Shown piece by piece: positions 9,103 to 16,841 of a stretch of DNA of 21,863 nt (position 1 is its first letter; the number at the start of each line of letters is the position of its first letter). Below the pieces are notes generated by a model that was given only the letters and a program-made list of their open reading frames with translations, searched no databases and had not been told where the DNA came from. A program made the position numbers and the translations under genes. Source of the DNA: Kiritimatiellia bacterium (GTDB lineage Bacteria; Verrucomicrobiota; Kiritimatiellia; RFP12; UBA1067); the NCBI GenBank assembly GCA_017405115.1, contig JAFRBA010000160.1:1-21863 (forward strand). Reading direction: 5' to 3'.

Positions 9103-11436
9103 TCATTTTGCGTGCAGAAGTTCGAGAATCCAATCGGTCACCTTGGCGCGGGCGCGGTCGGCGTCGGCGTTCAGGAAGGAACGAAGCGATCCGTCCGCAG
9201 ACGGGACCTCGGCGTCCGCCGAGTCAAGGCAGTACGGATGCCAGTTCGCGCGGATTTCCCGCGCCAGCGCGGCGAACTCCGCCGCGATGTCGTCGCGCCG
9301 CGGATGCGACTTGCGTTCCTTGAGCAGTTCGGAGAGCGTATGCAGATAGGCATAGTCGGCCACGCCCAGAAGGTCGCCTTCCAGCTGCAGCGTCGAAAGG
9401 AGCCTCCCCTTCTTGTCGTAGCGCGTAAGCGTGGCCCATCCCTTCGGGGCCATTTCGTCGGTCTCCGAAACGACCCCCGTGCTCGGCGTCGCGAACAGCC
9501 ATACGGTGTGCCCCCGCGACCCCGGCGTCAGGAACTCGCTCCAGCCCACGGTCTGCCGCGAAGGCATGAGCCCGCCCCAGCTGCCGTGGGCGCCGCCGAA
9601 CGCATATCCGTACGACCCCTCCAGGTTGTAGAGATACAGCCTGCCGCCAAGCGCCGCCGTCTCCCTGTCCAGCATCTGGCAACCCTTGGTTCCTGGCGCG
9701 GACGAAGATATCGCGATCTTCGTGCGCACATTGCTCCAGGCGTCCGCGCTGCAGTATATCGCCGACATGATGCCGGCCTCGTCGATACGCTCCCTCTCCC
9801 ACACGGCGCGGGGGACGCGCGCGACGACGTTCGGCTCGTCGAAGCCGAGCACCGCGAGCGGAACGTCCCCGCACCTGCGCCTTACGGCGACAAGCGCCTC
9901 CACCGCGGCGGCCTTGAACCAGGGCGTGGACATCTCCGGCACCATGTTCGTCTGCTCGCCCATGCCGTCGGGGAACGGAACGCCCAGGGCCTTCGCTACT
10001 GCGACCTCAAGCTTGTCGGAGAAATGCACGAACAAGGTTCCCTTCATGCCCGCGGCGCGATAGGCGGCCAGCGCGTCGTCCAGCTTCTTGAACGACTTTA
10101 TCGCGATGTGGCCCTGCGCATCCTTTTCCAGCTCCAGCATCCCCGGGCTGTACTGGCACGGCACGAGCGCCGACTCGAAGCCGCGCCCCTTCAGCCACTT
10201 GAAGAGCTCCACGAGCCGATCTGGCGGACCGTCCGGCGAGTACGGTCCGCCGTGGATGATCATCTCGTGCCTGTCCGGCGGCGGACGGCGCAGCCTGAAC
10301 GGCAGCACCGTGAGCTCGACATCGGCCGAATGCACCGCGCCAGCCGCGGACTTCGCCTGCACCTTGCCGCGGTAGACGCCGGGGTTCGCGCCATCCGGAA
10401 CGCGAAACTGCGCCATCAGAAGAGCGGTTGTGCCCGCCTTCATGGCCTGGGCCGCTTCAACGGGGAAGAGCACTTCGGGAATCTGTATGTATGCACCGAG
10501 CTTGCCGTCTGCGCGCATCCAGTTGCGTGCGCGGAAGAGCTCTGGGCGCACGACGGCTCCGCCAGGGCCTGCGAATCCATCCACGGCGATCGACAGCGCG
10601 GACTCCTTCTCGGCATAGACTCCGAAGAAGAGATCGGCGGTCTCGCCGGGCGTCGCGGCGATGGAGAACGTGTCCTGCAGCTGCGACGGATGCGGCGGGT
10701 AGCGGTCGAACGTGCGCCTCGGGGAGTCGACCCGGAAGAACGCAAAGGGCCTTCCGCCGGGAATATGCGGGGCCTTCCACTTCGGTGGCGGCGTGGTCTC
10801 CATCAGGAAGCTCTTCGACGACGACGATTCCGCCGAGAGCCTTGCGCCGACGTTGGAGTCGTCTATGATCTCCGCCGACGCCGCACCTGCGACGGCACCG
10901 CTGCGCAGAGACCTGGCGTCCGGCCGGTCGAGCCTGATGCGGATGTTCGTGAACCTCGCGTGGCCGCGCGCCCACCGTACGCCGAAGTACGCCCAGAAGT
11001 CTTTAGCCCCTTTCGCGACCGGGAACTCGAGCTCGTATGATCCGCGCCGGCGCGTGCCGAAGCCCATGTTCACGTTCTTCGGGTGGACCTTGCGTCCGCC
11101 GGCGTCTACATACTCCACGAGCACCACCGTCCCGGCGCAGCTGTAGGACGGCTCGTCGGGAGTGACGTCTCGCCATTCCGCGTCGAATGAAATCCGCATT
11201 ATGCCGCCTTCGGACAGATCGCCCCTTGACCTGAACATGGCGAAGCTCTCGCCGCGGAAGACGGAGTTGGAGCAGTCTACGCCGCAGGGGGAGACGGCTG
11301 ACGCTCCCTTTGAGAAAGACCAGCCGTCCGCCCGCGACGGTTCGCAGCCCACAGAAGGCCATTCGTATGCACGGGCACAGAGCACAACGCCCATCACCAT
11401 GCATCCAACCGCAGCTGAAACTATCCGATTCGCCAT
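9103..11436 (-). CDS. Secreted DEP-motif glycoside hydrolase-like protein (GH123/DUF4091-like), paralogue A
   Basis: This 777-aa protein has a signal peptide (MANRIVSAAVGCMVMGVVLCARA). Beta-sandwich-like N-terminal domains (to about residue 390) precede a barrel-like region with LGFDEPN, where D533-E534-P535 match the motif of the 714-aa paralogue. Long collinear similarity to that protein is visible: FFGVYAEKE, RAAGMKGTLFVHFSDKLE, VAKALGVP and GEQTNMVPE each have a counterpart. Family knowledge suggests a retaining hexosaminidase-like hydrolase, but the substrate cannot be read from the sequence. AAGAGGT 6 or so bases before the ATG supports the start. It lies between the two giant beta-helix genes, 39 bp after one and 20 bp before the other, so the three are almost certainly co-transcribed. 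The full-length paralogue and intact motif argue against decay. Confidence 0.88.
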   Translation of the reverse strand: MANRIVSAAVGCMVMGVVLCARAYEWPSVGCEPSRADGWSFSKGASAVSPCGVDCSNSVFRGESFAMFRSRGDLSEGGIMRISFDAEWRDVTPDEPSYSCAGTVVLVEYVDAGGRKVHPKNVNMGFGTRRRGSYELEFPVAKGAKDFWAYFGVRWARGHARFTNIRIRLDRPDARSLRSGAVAGAASAEIIDDSNVGARLSAESSSSKSFLMETTPPPKWKAPHIPGGRPFAFFRVDSPRRTFDRYPPHPSQLQDTFSIAATPGETADLFFGVYAEKESALSIAVDGFAGPGGAVVRPELFRARNWMRADGKLGAYIQIPEVLFPVEAAQAMKAGTTALLMAQFRVPDGANPGVYRGKVQAKSAAGAVHSADVELTVLPFRLRRPPPDRHEMIIHGGPYSPDGPPDRLVELFKWLKGRGFESALVPCQYSPGMLELEKDAQGHIAIKSFKKLDDALAAYRAAGMKGTLFVHFSDKLEVAVAKALGVPFPDGMGEQTNMVPEMSTPWFKAAAVEALVAVRRRCGDVPLAVLGFDEPNVVARVPRAVWERERIDEAGIMSAIYCSADAWSNVRTKIAISSSAPGTKGCQMLDRETAALGGRLYLYNLEGSYGYAFGGAHGSWGGLMPSRQTVGWSEFLTPGSRGHTVWLFATPSTGVVSETDEMAPKGWATLTRYDKKGRLLSTLQLEGDLLGVADYAYLHTLSELLKERKSHPRRDDIAAEFAALAREIRANWHPYCLDSADAEVPSADGSLRSFLNADADRARAKVTDWILELLHAK

Positions 11437-11475
11437 TTACACCTCTTGCAACTGCGCCCCTTTTTGAGCTCCTTC

Positions 11476-14400
11476 CTACCTGACTATCATGACAAAGCCG
11501 GACGCAGCCACCGACGCGCGGACTTCTCCGCCCGAAACGGTGAAACGCCCCTTGACATGCGAAATGCCGGTGCCGGAGACCATCCATTTGCCGATGGTCG
11601 GCGGGTCCTCCGTCGAATACGTCGCGACGAGTATGTTTTCGCATTCTTCCATCGGCGACGATTCGTCGCGGCCGAAGTCGACGACCACCAGATTTGCGGT
11701 AACGCCGTCGAGGACAGGCGCACCGACAGCCGTGCCGTCCGCGAACGTCTCGGATATTGTGAGCGTCGCGATGCTGCCGCCCTTAAGCGTGCCGGGGCCG
11801 CGCACGGTCAGCGTTTCGCGCGCGTCCGCCGCCGTCAAGTCGACCGTGCCGGAGCGGATGTCGACGAGGCCGGTGAACTGAAGCGTGTTGCCGGTGAACT
11901 TGACCGCGCCCTCTCCCGCCGCGACAAAACCGCCCGCGCCCTTGAACGGCACCTGCGTCGTGAACGTGCAACCAGCATTCGGCTTCATGATGACGCCAAC
12001 GCCCTCCATTTTGATGTCGCGCTTGCTCGTAGTGGTGCTTGATCCCGGCTTGTACAAGCACCAACCAGCTGCGGTGTCTGTATAAGACAGCGTCACGTCA
12101 CCACCGCCCCAGCGCCACTCGGCATCGTCGAAGACGAGCGTCATTGCATAGTCCGATCTCGCAACGTCGTTATACGGGTAGGCCGCGAAGACGGAACCGT
12201 TCCTGAAGCGCATCGTGCCGGCGCTCACCCCTTGGTAGCGGAGTATCCCCGTCTGAGCTGTTCCGCCGAAGAAACAGTTGTCGAAGTCAGCATCGACGGT
12301 CCCGGAAAGATAGATGCCGTGGTGGCTGCCGCCCGTGCTGGTCACGGCGATGGTGGAGTCTTTGGCGCGGATGAAGGAAGCGCGGTCGTCCGTCCCCCCC
12401 GTCACCTCGAAGCGGATGGCGTTCCCGGCGGTTGCCCGCCCGTTTGTGACGGCAAGCGTCGGATAGACCCCAGCGTTGTTCGCACCATTGCCGAGGCGGA
12501 TATTGCCGGCGTGGTACCGTCCGCCGTTCACGACGCGCAGCGTCGGACGCACGACAGCGCATCCATCCGCGCCGGTCTTGGGTGTGCCGATCGTCGTATG
12601 GCCTTGACCGGCCGTGTCGATGTTGGCCCCGTCGATGGTCAGCGTCGGCTGCGCGAACGTGGCGGCATCGCCTGCGACGTGCATGCCGATGCAAAAGCCC
12701 GTGACGGCCTTCACCTGCATCGTCCTGTTCGTGTCACCTTCGATCACGACCTCGCCTTCGGCGACGTTGAAGCCGGCGTACTGTTGATCCTCCGGTGCCG
12801 GCGCCGTGCCATCGGCGGCGAACGCGACGAGCGACGACGAAAGGACCCGATAGTTGTTGCCACTCAAGGTCGCCCCGTAGCCAGAGGAGAGCGTGGTATT
12901 CTTCGTCTCAGACGCCTCTATGGTCAACCTGCCCTTGCCGCGCTTCACGAGCGCGCCCTTGCTGACCGTGAGATCCTTGAGCCGCACGTCGCTGTCGGCC
13001 TTGACGACGACCGCGTTCGTCGTGGACGTCGCCGAGTTGAGGATGACCGGCGTGGAGACGACCATCTCCGCGTCGTCAACGGAATTGGTGAACACGAGCG
13101 TGTCGTCCGTCAGCGTGGCGGACTTGGCCTCGTTGTTCAGCGCACCAGACGACGCGACCGTGTTAAACCCTCCGCCCATCGAAACGGAGAGGCGGAAATG
13201 GTTGTCCGCACCGAGAGTGAGCGCGCCCTTCCCCGTCTTCGTAAGCCCGCCGCCGGTTATCGGCTCGTTGAACTTCGCGGACGTTCCGGCAGCGAGCGTC
13301 ATCGGCAGCCGCCACATGAGGCCAACCGGAAGATTAAACGTCGCGCTGCCGGACGACACGTCGAACCACAATCCACCGTTGCCGCCAGAGATTTCAAGAC
13401 CGTCGCCGGAAAGCACATAGTCCGCGCCAGACGAGACGGAGATTGCGCCCGCCTCGCCGCCCGCTGGAACGGCGACAGCAGTCGGCGCGGCGGCATTCGA
13501 GAACGACGCCACCTTCTCTGCCGTCGGCACGCCGTCCGACCAGCCCGAGTCATCCCATGCCGGCCCATTCCACACCGTCTCGTCGGAGAGCGCGGAGGCG
13601 TTTGGCGTGAACGTCATGGTCAGGGACGTCTTGCCCGTGCCTTCGTCGTAGATGAGCGACCTGTCCGAGTAGTTGCCGGAGACTGTATTGCTGTTGCCGA
13701 TAAAGCGCATCGCATTGCGAATTTTGGCGTTCCCCGTCACATCGCCGTCGAACGTGAAGAGGCTGTAGGGCGTCCCGGACGATGGGGCCGGGTTGAAGTG
13801 TATCTTCAGGCCGGAGAAATCGACATTGTCGCTGGTCACGTGAATCTTGTCGCCAGCGTTCATCCAGAGCTTCCCGTCGGGGACAATAAGCGAATCGACC
13901 GTGAGCTGCGTGACCGCGCCGTCAAGCGAGACGGAGCCGCCGTTGGTTATGACGAGCGAGGTCTGGAGAACGGTATTGCTGGCGAAGAGGAGCTTCACCG
14001 CGCCGTCCGCGCCGTCCACGACGGTCTTCGAGACCGTGTAGTAGCGGTCGGGCTTCAGCTGGAGCATTGCGCTGCCCACGATGCGCAGCACACCCTCCTC
14101 GCCCTCCTTGTCGGAGAACGACTGCGATACTGAAGCCACCTTGTCGGAGGGAAGCGAACCCGTGTCGAGCGTCAGGCCTTTTGGTCCAAGCTCCGCCGTA
14201 TCGAATTTAGAAAGAAGAGTATGCCCCGCCGATGATCCGCTACGGAGCGTGCCGCCGTTCGCAGTCAGATAGCCGTGCGCATATCCGTCGTCGAACAACG
14301 CAGATTTGGAGACAAACGCCATGCTCCGCGCAATCAGCACGCCGCCGTCCAGATCGACATGGGCCTCCTGATACTTGAATGTCGTATTGGCGTTTGAAGA

Positions 14401-15354
14401 ACCAAGGTAAAGGCGACTGCAGTTCAACGTGCCACCAAGCATGCGTAGCCTCGGCCTATGTGTCGTGACGCGTTCTTCATATCCTGCGGAGCCTGGCTGG
14501 TTGGCGCCCACATAGAAGTCGCCGCAATAGACGCTTCCACCGGACATCTTGAACTCTCCATTGCCGGGACCTATAGTGATGGAACAATTGACGCCTGGAT
14601 TTGAGTTGTTGGTGACCCAGAGATCGATGCTGCCGCCACGCATATCGAACAGGGCGTCGGTTGCGTTGCCGTTGCCGACGAGAATCTTTGCGTAGCCGGT
14701 GCTGGACGGGTTGAGAGGCTTGATGCTGCCGCCAGTCATTACGACGCGGTTCGAAGTGAAGTTTCCGTCGCTATGGCCGACGTTTATCCAGCCCGAGGGC
14801 GATATATAGATCTTTGTGTCGTCGCCGGAGATCGTCATCGTCGTTTCGATTTCAGACCTTCTGGTTGTCGGCATGTTGCCCATGCCGGCGTATCGTCCCA
14901 TATAGACCGTCGCGCCGTCCTCGATCTCCACCGCCGTGTTGCCGTTGATGTAGTTTACATATGCATCGCGCAAGTCGACGATCGTGTCTGGTCCAGAATA
15001 CGTCACCAGGCTGCGACGTTTCGGCGCCGTCCACGTGCCGAGGCGAAAACCGCCGCTTGTCGCCGCGACTCCGCCGTTGTCGTAGATGAACTGGCCGCCT
15101 CCGGAAACGGTAAAGACGTTTGTGGCATCGGTGTTGTGCGCGGACGAGACGTTGTTGGACCAGCCGATAGACATGTTTCCCTGGCTTACGAGACTGCCGC
15201 CCTCGCCGACCTTGAGCAGATTGCTTGCGTCGAGGAACGGCAGGTCGAGTCCGCTCGCATACGTCTGCGTCTCGTTCGTGACGACGAGCTCTGACGCCAA
15301 GGCGGGCAATGCCAGGCAGACAGCGGCGGCGGCGACGAGAATTGGAGACTTCAT
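11476..15354 (-). CDS. Giant secreted beta-helix protein with autotransporter-associated repeats, paralogue 1
   Basis: The frame is open up to 15483, but the true start is almost certainly ATG 15354. It is preceded by GGAGG at about 7 bp, it opens a signal peptide (MKSPILVAAAAVCLALPALA), and it overlaps the stop of the GH39-like gene as ATGA, giving 1292 aa. Composition and strand repeats are those of a beta-helix surface protein. Examples are TFTVSGGGQFIYDNGG-type segments in the N-terminal half, a WNGPAWDDSGWSDGVPT block at about 595, and autotransporter-associated repeats near 701 (TKTGKGALTL) and 797 (VKRGKGRLTI). From the N-terminal half to the last residue it aligns with the 1467-aa protein and ends in MIVR, against IIVR there. 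No autotransporter barrel or PEP-CTERM tail is seen, so how it is held at the surface is unknown. Adhesion, glycan binding or scaffolding is inferred. Confidence 0.86.
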   Translation of the reverse strand: MKSPILVAAAAVCLALPALASELVVTNETQTYASGLDLPFLDASNLLKVGEGGSLVSQGNMSIGWSNNVSSAHNTDATNVFTVSGGGQFIYDNGGVAATSGGFRLGTWTAPKRRSLVTYSGPDTIVDLRDAYVNYINGNTAVEIEDGATVYMGRYAGMGNMPTTRRSEIETTMTISGDDTKIYISPSGWINVGHSDGNFTSNRVVMTGGSIKPLNPSSTGYAKILVGNGNATDALFDMRGGSIDLWVTNNSNPGVNCSITIGPGNGEFKMSGGSVYCGDFYVGANQPGSAGYEERVTTHRPRLRMLGGTLNCSRLYLGSSNANTTFKYQEAHVDLDGGVLIARSMAFVSKSALFDDGYAHGYLTANGGTLRSGSSAGHTLLSKFDTAELGPKGLTLDTGSLPSDKVASVSQSFSDKEGEEGVLRIVGSAMLQLKPDRYYTVSKTVVDGADGAVKLLFASNTVLQTSLVITNGGSVSLDGAVTQLTVDSLIVPDGKLWMNAGDKIHVTSDNVDFSGLKIHFNPAPSSGTPYSLFTFDGDVTGNAKIRNAMRFIGNSNTVSGNYSDRSLIYDEGTGKTSLTMTFTPNASALSDETVWNGPAWDDSGWSDGVPTAEKVASFSNAAAPTAVAVPAGGEAGAISVSSGADYVLSGDGLEISGGNGGLWFDVSSGSATFNLPVGLMWRLPMTLAAGTSAKFNEPITGGGLTKTGKGALTLGADNHFRLSVSMGGGFNTVASSGALNNEAKSATLTDDTLVFTNSVDDAEMVVSTPVILNSATSTTNAVVVKADSDVRLKDLTVSKGALVKRGKGRLTIEASETKNTTLSSGYGATLSGNNYRVLSSSLVAFAADGTAPAPEDQQYAGFNVAEGEVVIEGDTNRTMQVKAVTGFCIGMHVAGDAATFAQPTLTIDGANIDTAGQGHTTIGTPKTGADGCAVVRPTLRVVNGGRYHAGNIRLGNGANNAGVYPTLAVTNGRATAGNAIRFEVTGGTDDRASFIRAKDSTIAVTSTGGSHHGIYLSGTVDADFDNCFFGGTAQTGILRYQGVSAGTMRFRNGSVFAAYPYNDVARSDYAMTLVFDDAEWRWGGGDVTLSYTDTAAGWCLYKPGSSTTTSKRDIKMEGVGVIMKPNAGCTFTTQVPFKGAGGFVAAGEGAVKFTGNTLQFTGLVDIRSGTVDLTAADARETLTVRGPGTLKGGSIATLTISETFADGTAVGAPVLDGVTANLVVVDFGRDESSPMEECENILVATYSTEDPPTIGKWMVSGTGISHVKGRFTVSGGEVRASVAASGFVMIVR

Positions 15355-16736
15355 TTGCCTTCCTCCTTTGCGGTTTTGACGAAAGTGAACACGGCGAACG
15401 AGTCGGGCGGCAGCGACTTCGGCGGGGCAACAACGGTGTTGAGGTGGTCTTCGTCCGTCAACTGGACCGAAAAGAGCCGCCATCCGTCCGGCGCGGCGAC
15501 CTCGAACGGCGCCTCGCCCTCACCGACATTCGCGGCGAACACCTTGCCGACGCCCTTGCCGTCCGTCGCGGCGATCGCGTAGACGCCTTCGGGAAGCCCG
15601 TTGACCGCGACCTGGCTGCCGAGGCGGTAGAGCTCGTTGAAGTCGCACATGGCCCAGTAGGCGCGGCGCGGCTTCGTCGTCTCGGGCGAAAAGAGGGGCG
15701 AGTACAGCCCCATGCCGACCCTTCCGTCGTAGATCATCGCCGTGTCGAACGCGGAGTCCTGCAAGGCGATGAGGATGGCCGCTATCATGGCGGCCTGCTT
15801 TGCGCTGCCAGGCGCGCCCGTGTGGCGCGGCAGCCACTCGTTGAACGACAGCTCCGTGTGTCCGTAGCCGATCCGTTCAAGCCCCTCGCGACAGTACTTT
15901 CCGTAGGCCGTCACGCCGTCGGGCCGGAGCGGCAGCCCGGGCGTGTCGTAGGCGTGAATCGAGAAGAAGTCGAGCGGGCATCCGTGAGCCTTCACGTAGG
16001 CGAAGAAGTCGTCCACGCACTTGCGCGTGAACGCGTCGCGCGGACGCAGCCCCGGTCGGACGATCTCGTAGAGACCGGTCGCGGCGAACCCGCCGATCTT
16101 GAGATGCGGGAACTTCGCCTTGAGGTGCCTGGCGGCAACTTCGTAGAACCGGCAGAACTCCTCGAACGACGCGCTCCACAGCGGGCCTTCGCCCTCCGGG
16201 CGGTCGGCCTCGTTCCATATCTCCCAGTACGTCATCTTGTAGCGGAAGCCGTTCGCCCAGCCTTCGGTGTAGTGGCGTATGACGTGTTCGCAGATGCGCG
16301 CCCACTTCGCGTAGTCCTTCGGCGGGAACGACCTCAGGCGCTTGATCTTGAAGAAGTTCTCGATCGTGATGCCGAGACGGTAGACCGGCTCCACGTCGTT
16401 CTCGACGAGAGCCTTGATCAAAATGTCCGTGAACTCGAATTCGTAGTTCGCCGGGTCGTTCTCGTCGGCGTCGAAGTCGCGAAACACGTTCGGGATGTCC
16501 ACGAACATGTTCTGCCCGTGCCAGCCGCCGACGTCGTGGAGGCGCGAATAGGGGATGCCCGCCTCCTTGAGATAGTGGAACATCGACATGTCCAGGCTGC
16601 GCTTCGGCGGCTGGCCGATGCCGTGCTCCGGCTTCATCGGGCGAATCACGCGGGCGAAATCGACGGACGGTGCGGCAACGGCGGACCAGGCCACAATCAG
16701 TCCAAAGACGGCGGGCAGAATGATGTTTCTTTTCAT
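15351..16736 (-). CDS. Secreted GH39-like (clan GH-A) glycoside hydrolase, first gene of the operon
   Basis: This 461-aa protein has a signal peptide (MKRNIILPAVFGLIVAWSAVAA). The mature part is a single TIM barrel followed by a small beta domain (about 370-455), as in GH39. YWEIWNEAD at 170-178 carries the acid/base candidate E176 (the WNE motif), and ELSFNEW at 295-301 carries the nucleophile candidate E300. HAYDTPG at 261-267 is a typical barrel strand end. Families with this layout include beta-xylosidase and alpha-L-iduronidase; related clan GH-A families cannot be excluded. It is the promoter-proximal gene, divergent from the XylR-like regulator. No Shine-Dalgarno precedes the ATG, consistent with a nearly leaderless mRNA. 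Its last codons overlap the next start by 4 bp, which implies translational coupling. Confidence 0.88.
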   Translation of the reverse strand: MKRNIILPAVFGLIVAWSAVAAPSVDFARVIRPMKPEHGIGQPPKRSLDMSMFHYLKEAGIPYSRLHDVGGWHGQNMFVDIPNVFRDFDADENDPANYEFEFTDILIKALVENDVEPVYRLGITIENFFKIKRLRSFPPKDYAKWARICEHVIRHYTEGWANGFRYKMTYWEIWNEADRPEGEGPLWSASFEEFCRFYEVAARHLKAKFPHLKIGGFAATGLYEIVRPGLRPRDAFTRKCVDDFFAYVKAHGCPLDFFSIHAYDTPGLPLRPDGVTAYGKYCREGLERIGYGHTELSFNEWLPRHTGAPGSAKQAAMIAAILIALQDSAFDTAMIYDGRVGMGLYSPLFSPETTKPRRAYWAMCDFNELYRLGSQVAVNGLPEGVYAIAATDGKGVGKVFAANVGEGEAPFEVAAPDGWRLFSVQLTDEDHLNTVVAPPKSLPPDSFAVFTFVKTAKEEGK

Positions 16737-16746
16737 GGCATTGAAC

Positions 16747-16776
16747 AGTATACTAAAAAACCATTCACACGGTAAA
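16747..16776 (-). promoter_or_regulatory. Predicted promoter of the seven-gene hydrolase operon
   Basis: Reading on the minus strand, TTTACC (16776-16771) and TATACT (16752-16747) are separated by 18 bp. Only 10 bp lie between the -10 box and the ATG of the GH39-like gene, so the predicted transcript starts about 3-4 bases before the start codon. Box matches are seen in the sequence; use as a sigma-70-type promoter is inferred. Confidence 0.6.
16760..16773. promoter_or_regulatory. Imperfect palindrome in the operon promoter, possible operator
   Basis: ACCATTCACACGGT is a 14-bp imperfect inverted repeat (arms ACCAT and ACGGT around TCAC). It lies in the spacer between the -35 and -10 boxes of the operon promoter and touches the -35 box. 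A protein bound here would interfere with polymerase. The palindrome is short and could be chance. Confidence 0.3.
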
Positions 16777-16779
16777 CGA

Positions 16780-16813
16780 TTTTGCGGAACAACTTTCGGC
16801 GGTTTTGCGTACC
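16780..16813. promoter_or_regulatory. Direct repeat, candidate site for the XylR-like regulator
   Basis: TTTTGCGGAAC (16780-16790) and TTTTGCGTACC (16803-16813) match at 9 of 11 positions and start 23 bp apart, roughly two helix turns. AraC-family regulators usually bind tandem direct repeats with about this spacing. The second copy covers the -35 box of the regulator gene and the first lies just upstream of the -35 box of the divergent operon, so one bound dimer could repress the regulator and activate the operon. The assignment is inferred. Confidence 0.4.
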
Positions 16814-16833
16814 AGCCTGAAATTTGGTAGAAT
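16805..16833 (+). promoter_or_regulatory. Predicted promoter of the XylR-like regulator (leaderless)
   Basis: TTGCGT (16805-16810) and TAGAAT (16828-16833) are spaced by 17 bp, the ideal distance. The ATG at 16842 is 8 bases past the -10 box, which would place the transcription start on or next to the start codon. No Shine-Dalgarno is present, in agreement with a leaderless message. Confidence 0.6.
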
Positions 16834-16841
16834 ATCAGCCG

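Noticed and set aside
9085..14133. Long plus-strand frames (651 and 633 codons) across the DEP hydrolase and beta-helix genes
   Set aside because: They are shadows of the minus-strand coding frames, with biased Arg/Val/His composition and no domains.
4679..15354. Classical type V autotransporters
   Set aside because: Autotransporter-associated repeats are present, but the C-termini lack a beta-barrel of about 250-300 residues with a terminal aromatic.
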